A stretch of 5,274 nucleotides of DNA from Nanobdellota archaeon (GTDB lineage Archaea; Nanobdellota; Nanobdellia; Pacearchaeales; GW2011-AR1), in the NCBI GenBank assembly GCA_018901625.1, contig JAHIEM010000141.1, positions 1-5,274 on the forward strand, read 5' to 3'. Shown in pieces: positions 1 to 5,153 of this stretch. Positions within the stretch are counted from its first letter, which is position 1. Each line of letters starts with the position of its first letter. Under the pieces are notes generated by a model. The model was not told the origin of the DNA, made no database searches, and saw only the letters and a program-made list of their open reading frames with translations. A program made the position numbers and the translations under genes.

Positions 1-702
1 ATGAAGCAACCCTGCTGCTTCTTTATCAATTATAACAACGAGATTTTTATGCCTTCTTAAAAAGCTCACAGGCCAGTTTTCATCTTCTTTGCCTTCAATC
101 AAATGTTTTATTGCCTCTGCCTTGCTTTTTCCAGAAGCCAGAAGAATTATTTTTTTAGCACCCATTATTGTTGCAATTCCCATTGTTAATGCTTTTGTAT
201 TTTCTGTTTTATTTATTTTAATTGTTTCTTGCGAAAGCCCAACAAGGCGTGTTTTTGAAGTTTTTTCAGCAGGAGGTTCGTTAAATCCTATATGCCCATT
301 AACACCCAATCCAAGTATCTGAATATCAATCAGATTATTCTTTATCATTTTCTCATAGTTTTCACACTCCATTTCCACGTCTTTTGCCTCTCCGTTTAAA
401 AGATTAATATTTACTGAATTTATGTTAATCCTATTGAATAGATTTTTATGCATAAAATAAAAAAAGCTGTTTCTGTCTTTTCTCAGGATAGGATAATACT
501 CATCAAGATTAAAACTGATGATTTTTGAAAAATCAACTTTTCCTTTTTTATAATGCATTGCTAGAAGTTTGTATAATCCAATAGGGGTAGAGCCTGTTGC
601 AAATCCAATAACAATATTGGGATTTTTTTTAATTTCGCTGATAAGAATCTCAGCTGCCTTTTCTGACATCTCCTCGTAGCTTTTTGTTTTGATAATTATC
701 AT
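1..702 (-). CDS. nagB: Glucosamine-6-phosphate deaminase (NagB), 3' end cut by the window edge
   Basis: Converts glucosamine-6-phosphate to fructose-6-phosphate and ammonia, or the reverse, in the cytoplasm. The minus-strand frame is open from an ATG at 702 to position 1 (234 codons seen). The N-terminus (MIIIKTKSYEEMSEKAAEIL) aligns with the start of Bacillus-type NagB. Family motifs follow in order: phosphate-binding ATGSTPIGLY (35-44); NLDEYY with catalytic Asp67-Glu68; LLNG (about 101-104); NGHIGFNEP (135-143) with His137 and Glu142; ALTMGI and SGKSKAEAI near the C-terminus. Asn135 replaces the Asp of the E. coli enzyme, as I recall for Bacillus-type NagB. Bacillus NagB is about 242 residues, so probably only a few residues are missing. 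The stretch between GLSQET and ALTMGI, the lid region, is about seven residues shorter than I recall for Bacillus. The start overlaps the PGK stop as ATGA and has no clear Shine-Dalgarno site, so translation is probably coupled. A biosynthetic role (GlcN6P for surface sugars) or a catabolic one is possible. Confidence 0.93.
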   Translation of the reverse strand, partial: MIIIKTKSYEEMSEKAAEILISEIKKNPNIVIGFATGSTPIGLYKLLAMHYKKGKVDFSKIISFNLDEYYPILRKDRNSFFYFMHKNLFNRININSVNINLLNGEAKDVEMECENYEKMIKNNLIDIQILGLGVNGHIGFNEPPAEKTSKTRLVGLSQETIKINKTENTKALTMGIATIMGAKKIILLASGKSKAEAIKHLIEGKEDENWPVSFLRRHKNLVVIIDKEAAGLLH

Positions 703-1868
703 TTTGCTTGATGCCCCAATGCTTCCAAGCCAGGAAGCTTCTCTCCAGCAACATAACTAAGAAGCGCGCCTCCTGAAAGAGAAATATGGGAGAATCTTGA
801 AATTGGAATTTTAGATCTTGCAATAGCATCACTTAAATGCCCTCCCCCAATTAATGAAAATAATTTTCCTTTTGAAGTTTGTGAAGCAATTGTTTTTAGG
901 ATTTCAAAAGTTCCTTTTGCAAATTGTTTTTTTCCAGCAAAACCAACAGGCCCTTTCATATAAACTGACTTCGCTCTTCTTATCTGTTCTTTGTATTTTC
1001 TAATTGTTTTTTCACCAATGTCATAAATAACATATTTTGTTGGAAATTTTTCTAAACCTAATTCAACTCTTTTCCCAGAAACTTCAACAGCATAATCTAT
1101 TGGAGTAATTATATTCTTATTTTTAAGTTTCTTTATCTTGCTCAATACTAATGAGTAATCTTTAGCCATTTTTTTATTGACTTGCTCATTATTTTCGCCA
1201 AAACTTGCTCCCTTAGCTTCAATACACATTTGCCCAAAGATGCCCCCAGTCAAAATTTTATTTTTATTCTTCAGCAATTTTAAATTATCTCCTGGCTTTG
1301 CTCCCCCAAGAATATACAGGCAGTTTTTAATTGAAATCTTTTTCAATGCAGTAATCTCTTTCTCAAGAACAATGCCCGCACAAGACGGTTTATATCTTGG
1401 AAATGAAACTATTGATGTGTGTTTTCTATGGCAGACAGAAAAAGCGTCATTTACATAAATATCAATTAAGGGCAAAAAGAATTTTAAGATTTTATTTTGC
1501 TTGTTTTTTGGATTGAATTCATCTTTTTCAAATCTGATGTTCTCAAGTAAAATCGCCTGTCCGGGTTTTAGATTTTTTATCTCTTTTCTTGATTTTTCCC
1601 CAACTGTGTCTGAAACAAATTTTATTTTTACATATCTATTTATTAATTTTGAATGTTCTTTCAAGCTTACAAAGTCAGATTTCCCAGGGTTGCCCTGATG
1701 CGCAATAACAACAACCTTTGCGCCTTTTTTCTGCAGAAATCTTATTGTTTCGCTAGCAGGCTTGATTCTTTTACTTTCAATGACTTGCATATTAATAATA
1801 TCAGAATTCAAATCGCTTCTCAACAAAACCGTTTTATTCTTGAACTCTACGTCAGAAATTGTTTTCAT
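699..1868 (-). CDS. pgk: Phosphoglycerate kinase, archaeal type
   Basis: Catalyses 1,3-bisphosphoglycerate + ADP to 3-phosphoglycerate + ATP (reversible), the step after GAPDH. The 389-residue product has the PGK signatures in order: LLRSDLNS with Asp19 and Asn21, KRI (Arg34), AHQGNPG (56-62), LLENIRF (Arg112), VNDAFSVCHRKH (139-150, with His147-Arg148), LGGAKPGDN (Lys191), GPVGFAG (306-312), GGGHLSDAI (341-349) and SLSGGALL...LPGLEAL at the C-terminus. The HQG.PG form, the GGGHL form and the compact length fit archaeal PGKs. I chose the ATG at 1868: it lies 13 bases after the GAPDH stop and has GAAAAGG (1877-1883) eight bases upstream. The same frame extends to a TTG at 1892 inside GAPDH, but those eight extra residues are not part of the family fold. 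It follows GAPDH in an operon and overlaps nagB by four bases. Confidence 0.96.
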   Translation of the reverse strand: MKTISDVEFKNKTVLLRSDLNSDIINMQVIESKRIKPASETIRFLQKKGAKVVVIAHQGNPGKSDFVSLKEHSKLINRYVKIKFVSDTVGEKSRKEIKNLKPGQAILLENIRFEKDEFNPKNKQNKILKFFLPLIDIYVNDAFSVCHRKHTSIVSFPRYKPSCAGIVLEKEITALKKISIKNCLYILGGAKPGDNLKLLKNKNKILTGGIFGQMCIEAKGASFGENNEQVNKKMAKDYSLVLSKIKKLKNKNIITPIDYAVEVSGKRVELGLEKFPTKYVIYDIGEKTIRKYKEQIRRAKSVYMKGPVGFAGKKQFAKGTFEILKTIASQTSKGKLFSLIGGGHLSDAIARSKIPISRFSHISLSGGALLSYVAGEKLPGLEALGHQAK

Positions 1869-1881
1869 TGTATCAGCCTTT

Positions 1882-2868
1882 TCATTTCCCAATCAGCTTT
1901 ATCATGTCAGCTAATCTGCACGAATAGCCATACTCGTTGTCATACCATGAGAGAACTTTCACAAGATTGCCTATTGCTTGAGTTGATAAACCATCAACAA
2001 CAGAGGAGTTTGAATTTCCTACAACGTCGCTTGAGACAAGTGCGTCTTCAGTATACTGCAAAATTCCCTTGAGATTTCCATCAGCCGCCTTTTTTAGCGC
2101 CTTATTTACTTCTTCTGCTGAAACTTTTCTCTCAAGTTCTGCAACAAAATCAACTATTGAGCCGCAGGCAACAGGAACCCTCAACGCCAAACCATCCATC
2201 TTACCCTTAAGCTCAGGGATAACTTCTGCAACAGAAGTTGTTGCTCCCGAAGATGTGGGGATTATGTTTATCGCAGCCGCCCGCCCTCTTCTTAATTTTT
2301 TGTGGGGAACATCAAGTATTTCCTGATCATTAGTGTATGCATGAGCCGTTGTCATAAATGCCTTTTTTATTTTGAAATTATCATTCAAAACTTTTGCAAC
2401 AGGAGCAAGGCAGTTTGTTGTACACGACGCCATAGATATGATATTATGCCCATTAGTTAACTTATCCAGGTTTACCCCTGGAACAATTGTTACATCTGGA
2501 TTTTTTCCAGGTGCAGAAATCAGCACCTTTTTTGCGCCCGCTTTCAGGTGCTTGCTGGCTCCCTCTCTGTCTGTAAAAAACCCGGTTGACTCAATAACAA
2601 TATCAACATTAAGTTTTTTCCATGGCAGGTTTATGGGGTCTTTTTCAGAGAAGATTTGTATTTTTTTCCTATCCACTATCAAAAAACCATTTCCAAGCTC
2701 AACTTTTTTCTCATAATTCCCATAGACAGAATCATATTTAAGAAGATAAGCAAGAACATCCGGGCTTGTCAAGTCATTAATTGCAACTACCTCCATGCCT
2801 CTTTCAAGTGCGATTTTGAAAAAAGATCTCCCTATTCTGCCAAACCCATTAATAGCTATTTTCACCAT
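1882..2868 (-). CDS. gap: Type I glyceraldehyde-3-phosphate dehydrogenase (bacterial-like)
   Basis: Oxidises glyceraldehyde-3-phosphate with NAD+ and phosphate to 1,3-bisphosphoglycerate, or runs in reverse in gluconeogenesis. The 328-residue protein starts with the Rossmann motif INGFGRIGR (6-14). Asp32 follows strand 2 and Pro188 is present, both features of NAD-preferring type I enzymes. The catalytic loop ASCTTNC has Cys149, and TTAHAY has His176, matching classical numbering. KLRRGRAAA, NIIPTSSGA (201-209), LRVPV (229-233) and the C-terminal WYDNEYGYSCRL (308-319) are also type I signatures. Most archaea use an unrelated-looking type II GAPDH, so this copy was probably acquired from bacteria by the lineage (inference). 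The ATG at 2868 is supported by AAAGG (2877-2881) eight bases upstream, the same arrangement as for PGK, and by a BRE/TATA promoter. It is the first gene of the GAPDH-PGK-nagB operon. The gene is intact with no missing key residue. Confidence 0.97.
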   Translation of the reverse strand: MVKIAINGFGRIGRSFFKIALERGMEVVAINDLTSPDVLAYLLKYDSVYGNYEKKVELGNGFLIVDRKKIQIFSEKDPINLPWKKLNVDIVIESTGFFTDREGASKHLKAGAKKVLISAPGKNPDVTIVPGVNLDKLTNGHNIISMASCTTNCLAPVAKVLNDNFKIKKAFMTTAHAYTNDQEILDVPHKKLRRGRAAAINIIPTSSGATTSVAEVIPELKGKMDGLALRVPVACGSIVDFVAELERKVSAEEVNKALKKAADGNLKGILQYTEDALVSSDVVGNSNSSVVDGLSTQAIGNLVKVLSWYDNEYGYSCRLADMIKLIGK

Positions 2869-2914
2869 CTTTTATGCCTTTAAAATTTTTTCTTAATGCT
2901 AAAAACAAATACAG

Positions 2915-2930
2915 ATTAATAAACCTTTCC
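2915..2930 (-). promoter_or_regulatory. BRE/TATA promoter of the gap-pgk-nagB operon
   Basis: On the minus strand the sequence reads GGAAAGGTTTATTAAT: a purine-rich BRE-like block followed by the TATA-like TTTATTAA (2923-2916). Initiation about 25 bases downstream would fall near 2894, giving a leader of roughly 25 bases that contains the AAAGG site of GAPDH. No better promoter is seen between the three genes, so one transcript probably covers all of them. Confidence 0.6.
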
Positions 2931-2951
2931 CCGTTTTGTACCTCTCTATAA

Positions 2952-2966
2952 ATGCAGGAGGCAGGA
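2952..2966 (+). repeat. Direct repeat, copy 1 (15 bases)
   Basis: ATGCAGGAGGCAGGA occurs here and again, identically, at 3047-3061, 95 bases away. Read on the minus strand with its flank it gives GAATCCTGCCTCCTGCA, which resembles the last bases of a tRNA gene (3' half of the T stem plus the 3' acceptor strand). No complete tRNA is attached. It overlaps the 5' arm of the hairpin at 2960-2982. Confidence 0.7.
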
Positions 2967-2982
2967 TTCTTCAAATCCTGCC
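2960..2982. other. Perfect 9-bp hairpin
   Basis: GGCAGGATT (2960-2968) pairs perfectly with AATCCTGCC (2974-2982) around the loop CTTCA. It lies between the zinc-protein gene and the GAPDH promoter, and just downstream (on the plus strand) of a TATA-like CTATAAA at 2945-2951. It could act in RNA on either strand or be a relic of an inverted tRNA-end duplication. There is no following T-run, so a terminator role is not evident. Confidence 0.55.
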
Positions 2983-3005
2983 GAACCTACTACTTCAGAT
3001 AGTTT

Positions 3006-3046
3006 TATGGCTTTATGCCATATTTGGAAACCTTTTCTAAAGGTTT
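3006..3046. other. Two adjacent hairpins
   Basis: TATGGC (3006-3011) pairs with GCCATA (3017-3022) around a five-base loop. Six bases later AAACCTTT (3028-3035) pairs perfectly with AAAGGTTT (3039-3046) around TCT. On the minus strand these follow the end of the 101-residue ORF by about 45 and 70 bases, so they might mark the 3' end of that transcript. Archaeal termination usually depends on T-runs, which are weak here, so a terminator is only one possibility. Confidence 0.45.
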
Positions 3047-3061
3047 ATGCAGGAGGCAGGA
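3047..3061 (+). repeat. Direct repeat, copy 2 (15 bases)
   Basis: Identical to the ATGCAGGAGGCAGGA at 2952-2966. It directly follows the AAACCTTT/AAAGGTTT hairpin. Its minus strand, ATTCCTGCCTCCTGCA, again resembles a tRNA 3' end without the rest of a tRNA. Confidence 0.7.
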
Positions 3062-3089
3062 ATGCTAAGAAAAGTATTACGCAGGCAGA

Positions 3090-3395
3090 TTACTGTTTAA
3101 ATGTCGAGCTTGGATTTTCTTTTTTCTGAGATTGTGCCATTGCCTCTCTCACTACTGTTTCGTCAAGTCCTCTAGGACTTAATGCCCCAGACCCTCTTTC
3201 AAGAATTTCTTGTGCTTCCTTTGGTCCAAAATGATAAACACACGGAGCATAGGTTTTGTCTGTAGGACATGAAGTTTCGTGCAGAGCCTCTCCACCCCAA
3301 CAAAATTTTGATTGACAGACAGGACAACTCCAATAGCCATAAGACATACTATGGTTTGGGTCAAATACAAATTTTCCTTTTGTTTTGTCTTCCAT
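3090..3395 (-). CDS. Small Cys/His-rich, probable zinc-binding protein, function unknown
   Basis: I do not recognise this 101-residue family. The centre is rich in metal-ligand residues: YWSCPVCQSKFC (Cys24, Cys27, Cys32), then His39, Cys43, Cys52 and His55. Cys24-x2-Cys27-x11-His39-x3-Cys43 would form a plausible single zinc site. The C-terminal third is charged and probably helical (EAQEILERGS, DETVVREAMAQSQKK). No signal peptide or membrane segment is visible, so it is probably cytoplasmic. The ATG at 3395 is supported by GAGGT (3406-3410) ten bases upstream, inside the preceding 26-codon ORF, whose stop lies one base before this start. The pair therefore looks like a small translationally coupled operon. 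A role in nucleic-acid or protein binding would fit a zinc ribbon, but nothing here proves it. Confidence 0.7.
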   Translation of the reverse strand: MEDKTKGKFVFDPNHSMSYGYWSCPVCQSKFCWGGEALHETSCPTDKTYAPCVYHFGPKEAQEILERGSGALSPRGLDETVVREAMAQSQKKENPSSTFKQ

Positions 3396-3396
3396 G

Positions 3397-3477
3397 CTAC
3401 TTTTTACCTCTTGCAGATTTTTCTTTTACAGGAGCAATTCCTGCAAATCTTTCAAGTTGTCCAATAAGTCCTTTCAT
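3397..3477 (-). CDS. 26-residue small ORF upstream of the zinc protein
   Basis: An ATG at 3477 opens a 26-codon frame ending in TAG at 3399-3397, one base before the ATG of the 101-residue gene. The peptide begins MKGLIGQLERFAGIAPV and ends in a basic tail, SARGKK. A BRE/TATA-like site centred about 25 bases upstream would place the transcript start at or next to this ATG, as in leaderless archaeal genes. The reading frame also holds the GAGGT that serves the next gene. It could be a real microprotein or a leader ORF whose translation feeds ribosomes to the zinc-protein start. No family is recognised. Confidence 0.45.
   Translation of the reverse strand: MKGLIGQLERFAGIAPVKEKSARGKK
3406..3410 (-). 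promoter_or_regulatory. Ribosome binding site (GAGGT) of the 101-residue gene
   Basis: On the minus strand GAGGT lies ten bases before the ATG at 3395, within the codons of the upstream 26-residue ORF. It decides the start of the zinc protein and suggests coupled translation of the two ORFs. Confidence 0.55.
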
Positions 3478-3496
3478 GAAAATCAGATTGTAAGTG

Positions 3497-3512
3497 TATT
3501 TTTAAATCTTTC
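3497..3512 (-). promoter_or_regulatory. BRE/TATA promoter of the small-ORF/zinc-protein pair
   Basis: The minus strand reads GAAAGATTTAAAAATA: an A-rich BRE-like block and the TATA-like TTTAAAAAT spanning 29 to 21 bases upstream of the ATG at 3477. This spacing predicts a leaderless transcript. A second AT-rich candidate, TTTAAATAG, lies further upstream at 3522-3530 and would give a leader of about 20 bases. Confidence 0.5.
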
Positions 3513-3543
3513 TATTTGTAACTATTTAAAAGTGATGATTATA

Positions 3544-3562
3544 TGGGAGGTAGGATTCGAAA
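3544..3562 (-). other. tRNA 3'-end-like fragment at the left edge of the insertion sequence
   Basis: On the minus strand this reads TTTCGAATCCTACCTCCCA. It contains a T-loop consensus TTCGAAT, a T-stem 3' half CCTAC and an acceptor-like CTCCCA. The upstream T-stem half is ATAGT instead of the expected GTAGG, and no anticodon or D arm follows, so it is not a functional tRNA. The last four bases of the window overlap the left terminal repeat. It may be a remnant of a tRNA gene or an attachment site, or chance. Confidence 0.3.
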
Positions 3563-3571
3563 CTATAAAGC
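3559..3571 (+). repeat. Left terminal inverted repeat of the insertion sequence
   Basis: GAAACTATAAAGC is the exact reverse complement of 5154-5166. Similarity continues weakly inward: CGATAA on the left (3577-3582) against CGAGAA on the reversed right end at the same offset. It contains CTATAAAG, which could itself serve as an inward TATA box. Confidence 0.8.
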
Positions 3572-3583
3572 ATAGACGATAAA

Positions 3584-3599
3584 CCGAAAAGCTTATAAA
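3584..3599 (+). promoter_or_regulatory. BRE/TATA promoter of the insertion sequence genes
   Basis: CCGAAAAGCTTATAAA combines a BRE-like CGAAAAG with the TATA box TTATAAA (3593-3599), 28 to 22 bases before the ATG at 3621. This spacing predicts a leaderless transcript starting at the DUF2080 gene and reading through into the transposase. Confidence 0.65.
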
Positions 3600-3620
3600 C
3601 TTAATACATATTAGATATGT

Positions 3621-3782
3621 ATGAAGAAAATACCCATAAAACCGCAAAAAGAGCTTAAAATCAAGAATATTGCTGGATTCTTCAAAAAAATTGTTAATTC
3701 TTATGGCACTGGCGCGAAAATTGATTGCCCAAAACAATATCTTGGAAAGGAGGTTTATGTTGTTGTTTTAGAAGATGGATAA
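3621..3782 (+). CDS. DUF2080-family transposon-associated protein
   Basis: This 53-residue ORF has the pattern I associate with DUF2080, small archaeal proteins annotated as transposon-encoded: a basic N-terminal strand region (ELKIKNIAGFFKKIV), then SYGTGAKIDCPKQYLGKEVYVVVLED (residues 27-52), whose core GTGAKIDCPK, then YLGK, then VYVVV is the family's most conserved part. The G.A.I..PK..LGK.V.V layout recalls AbrB/SpoVT-type DNA-binding swapped-hairpin proteins (inference), so it could bind the element's ends or repress its promoter. The ATG lies where a leaderless transcript would begin, so no ribosome site is needed. Its stop overlaps the transposase start by eight bases (ATGGATAA), which suggests coupled translation and a fixed dose relation between the two proteins. 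Confidence 0.8.
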   Translation: MKKIPIKPQKELKIKNIAGFFKKIVNSYGTGAKIDCPKQYLGKEVYVVVLEDG

Positions 3783-5142
3783 TATAAGGACAAATATATT
3801 TGATGAGTATAAAAAAGAAAAAGATAAAGCAGATTATTTTCAGACTCAAGCAAGTGAATGGCAGAAGAAATATTATGAACTTGCAAATGAACTGAAGAAA
3901 ACTCAAGCATTATTGAGGCAGTTTTTAAATGAAAATACTCCTTCTTCAAAACTGCCTTTCAAATATCCTTCTAAAGAAAAATCAAATGAAGAGCCAAAGC
4001 CTCGAGGAAAACCAGAGGGAAGCAATGGAGGAAATAAAGAATTTCCAGAACATGTTGATAGAAAAATAAAAGCAATGCTTGAAGAAAAATGCCCAAAATG
4101 TGGAAAAATAATTTCTAGAAGGGATATTGGCACAAGATTAAAGTATGTTTATGATGCCATAATAAAAGCGATAATTATAGAAGTTGAAGAAGAATTTTAT
4201 CCTTGTGAATGTGGTGAGTTTTGTATCGGAAAAAATCCTGAAGTTCCTCAAAGGGGAATGATTGGATATAATCTTCAAACATTATTTACTGAATTGAAAT
4301 TTAATTTTTCTGGTTCATATTCAAATATTTCAAAATTCTTTGATAATGTTACTAATGGGAAAATAAAATTTAGTCCTATAGCCATTAATGACTGCATAAG
4401 AAGGGTATCTGAAAAACTTGAGCCTTCTTATGATAAAATAGAAAGTGAATTAAAAAATGAAAATTATGCTTACAGCGATGAGACTTCTTGGCCTGTAAAT
4501 GGAAAATCATGGTATTTATGGCTGTTTGTTACAGCGAATTTTGTATTTATAACTATACAAAATTCAAGAGCAAGAAGAGTATTAACAGATATTTTTGGTG
4601 AAGATTATCAGGGAGGAATTATTAGTGATTGCTTTAAAGTTTATAGAGAATTTGCGAAATGGTTTCAGAAATGTTGGGTTCATTTATTGAGAAAAGCAGA
4701 ATTTGAAGCCGAGAAAAATCCTAAGAAAAATATTGTAAAACTGCATGCCCAGCTTCAAATTCTGCACAAGGAAATGGCAGATTTTCTTTCAGAAAATCCT
4801 CCTTCCGATTTAAGGAAAGAAAAGAAAAAAGAGTTTGAAAAGAAATTAAATGAAATAATAAATTACAAACGTTGGTGCAAGGAAGCTAAGAGCATTGTTA
4901 ATAACTGGCTTATAGAATATCGAGGACATTGGCTTACTGCAATTGAAATTGAAGGAATAAGTTTAGATAATAATTTTTGCGAAAGAAAAATTAGGGGTTC
5001 CATCGGATGGAGAAAAATGCTTGGAGGACATAGAACTAAAGAAGGAGCAAGGCAGTATGCAATTATTCAAACGCATAGAAAAACTTGGGAGCATCAAGGA
5101 AAATATCCATATAATGAGTTGTTAAATGTCATAAGAAATTAA
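3775..5142 (+). CDS. IS66-like DDE transposase
   Basis: This 455-residue protein cuts and joins the ends of the insertion sequence. Residues 10-50 form a charged, probably coiled-coil helix. PSSK (56-59) and a Gly/Pro-rich linker RGKPEGSNGGNK (77-88) follow, as in IS66 transposases. A zinc finger of the zf-IS66 type is formed by CPKCG (Cys106, Cys109) and CECGEFC (Cys144, Cys146, Cys150). The catalytic core shows Asp235 in YSDETSWPV, Asp285 in GGIISDCFKVY with CWVHLLR just after it, and Glu403 in LDNNFCERKIR, completing the DDE triad. The conserved GWRKMLGGHRTKEGARQYA follows. A basic helical insertion (about 320-375) lies between the second Asp and the Glu, as usual. The start at 3775 overlaps the DUF2080 stop. 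The same frame is closed by a TAG at 3769, so it cannot begin earlier. No truncation or frameshift is seen. Confidence 0.94.
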   Translation: MDNIRTNIFDEYKKEKDKADYFQTQASEWQKKYYELANELKKTQALLRQFLNENTPSSKLPFKYPSKEKSNEEPKPRGKPEGSNGGNKEFPEHVDRKIKAMLEEKCPKCGKIISRRDIGTRLKYVYDAIIKAIIIEVEEEFYPCECGEFCIGKNPEVPQRGMIGYNLQTLFTELKFNFSGSYSNISKFFDNVTNGKIKFSPIAINDCIRRVSEKLEPSYDKIESELKNENYAYSDETSWPVNGKSWYLWLFVTANFVFITIQNSRARRVLTDIFGEDYQGGIISDCFKVYREFAKWFQKCWVHLLRKAEFEAEKNPKKNIVKLHAQLQILHKEMADFLSENPPSDLRKEKKKEFEKKLNEIINYKRWCKEAKSIVNNWLIEYRGHWLTAIEIEGISLDNNFCERKIRGSIGWRKMLGGHRTKEGARQYAIIQTHRKTWEHQGKYPYNELLNVIRN

Positions 5143-5153
5143 TTCTCGAGAAC

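Noticed and set aside
89..322. Plus-strand 77-codon frame
   Set aside because: It is antisense to nagB, whose minus-strand frame is unambiguous.
1869..1892. Upstream TTG start of PGK at 1892
   Set aside because: It would overlap GAPDH and add eight residues outside the PGK fold. The ATG at 1868 has a good ribosome site (GAAAAGG, eight bases away) and gives the expected N-terminus.
1177..2883. Several plus-strand open frames of 65-139 codons over PGK and GAPDH
   Set aside because: They lie antisense to strongly recognised genes, have no family motifs and no promoters of their own.
2953..3050. A complete tRNA gene on the minus strand
   Set aside because: The 3'-end-like sequence has no matching 5' acceptor strand, D arm or anticodon arm at the right distance.
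2952..3100. Two tiny plus-strand ORFs (2952-3002 and 3047-3100), both starting with codons for MQEAG
   Set aside because: The shared start is just the 15-base direct repeat. The rest of the peptides are unrelated and one overlaps the end of the zinc-protein gene.
3179..3370. 63-codon minus-strand frame inside the zinc-protein gene
   Set aside because: It is an alternative frame of the Cys/His-rich gene, which has the better start, ribosome site and motif content.
3522..3949. Minus-strand frames of 64-71 codons over the DUF2080 gene and the transposase start
   Set aside because: They are antisense shadows rich in Phe/Leu/Ile from AT-rich sequence, with no motif support.
5143..5152. Palindrome TTCTCGAGAA after the transposase stop as a terminator
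   Set aside because: The palindrome has no loop and no following T-run of note, so a hairpin terminator is not supported.
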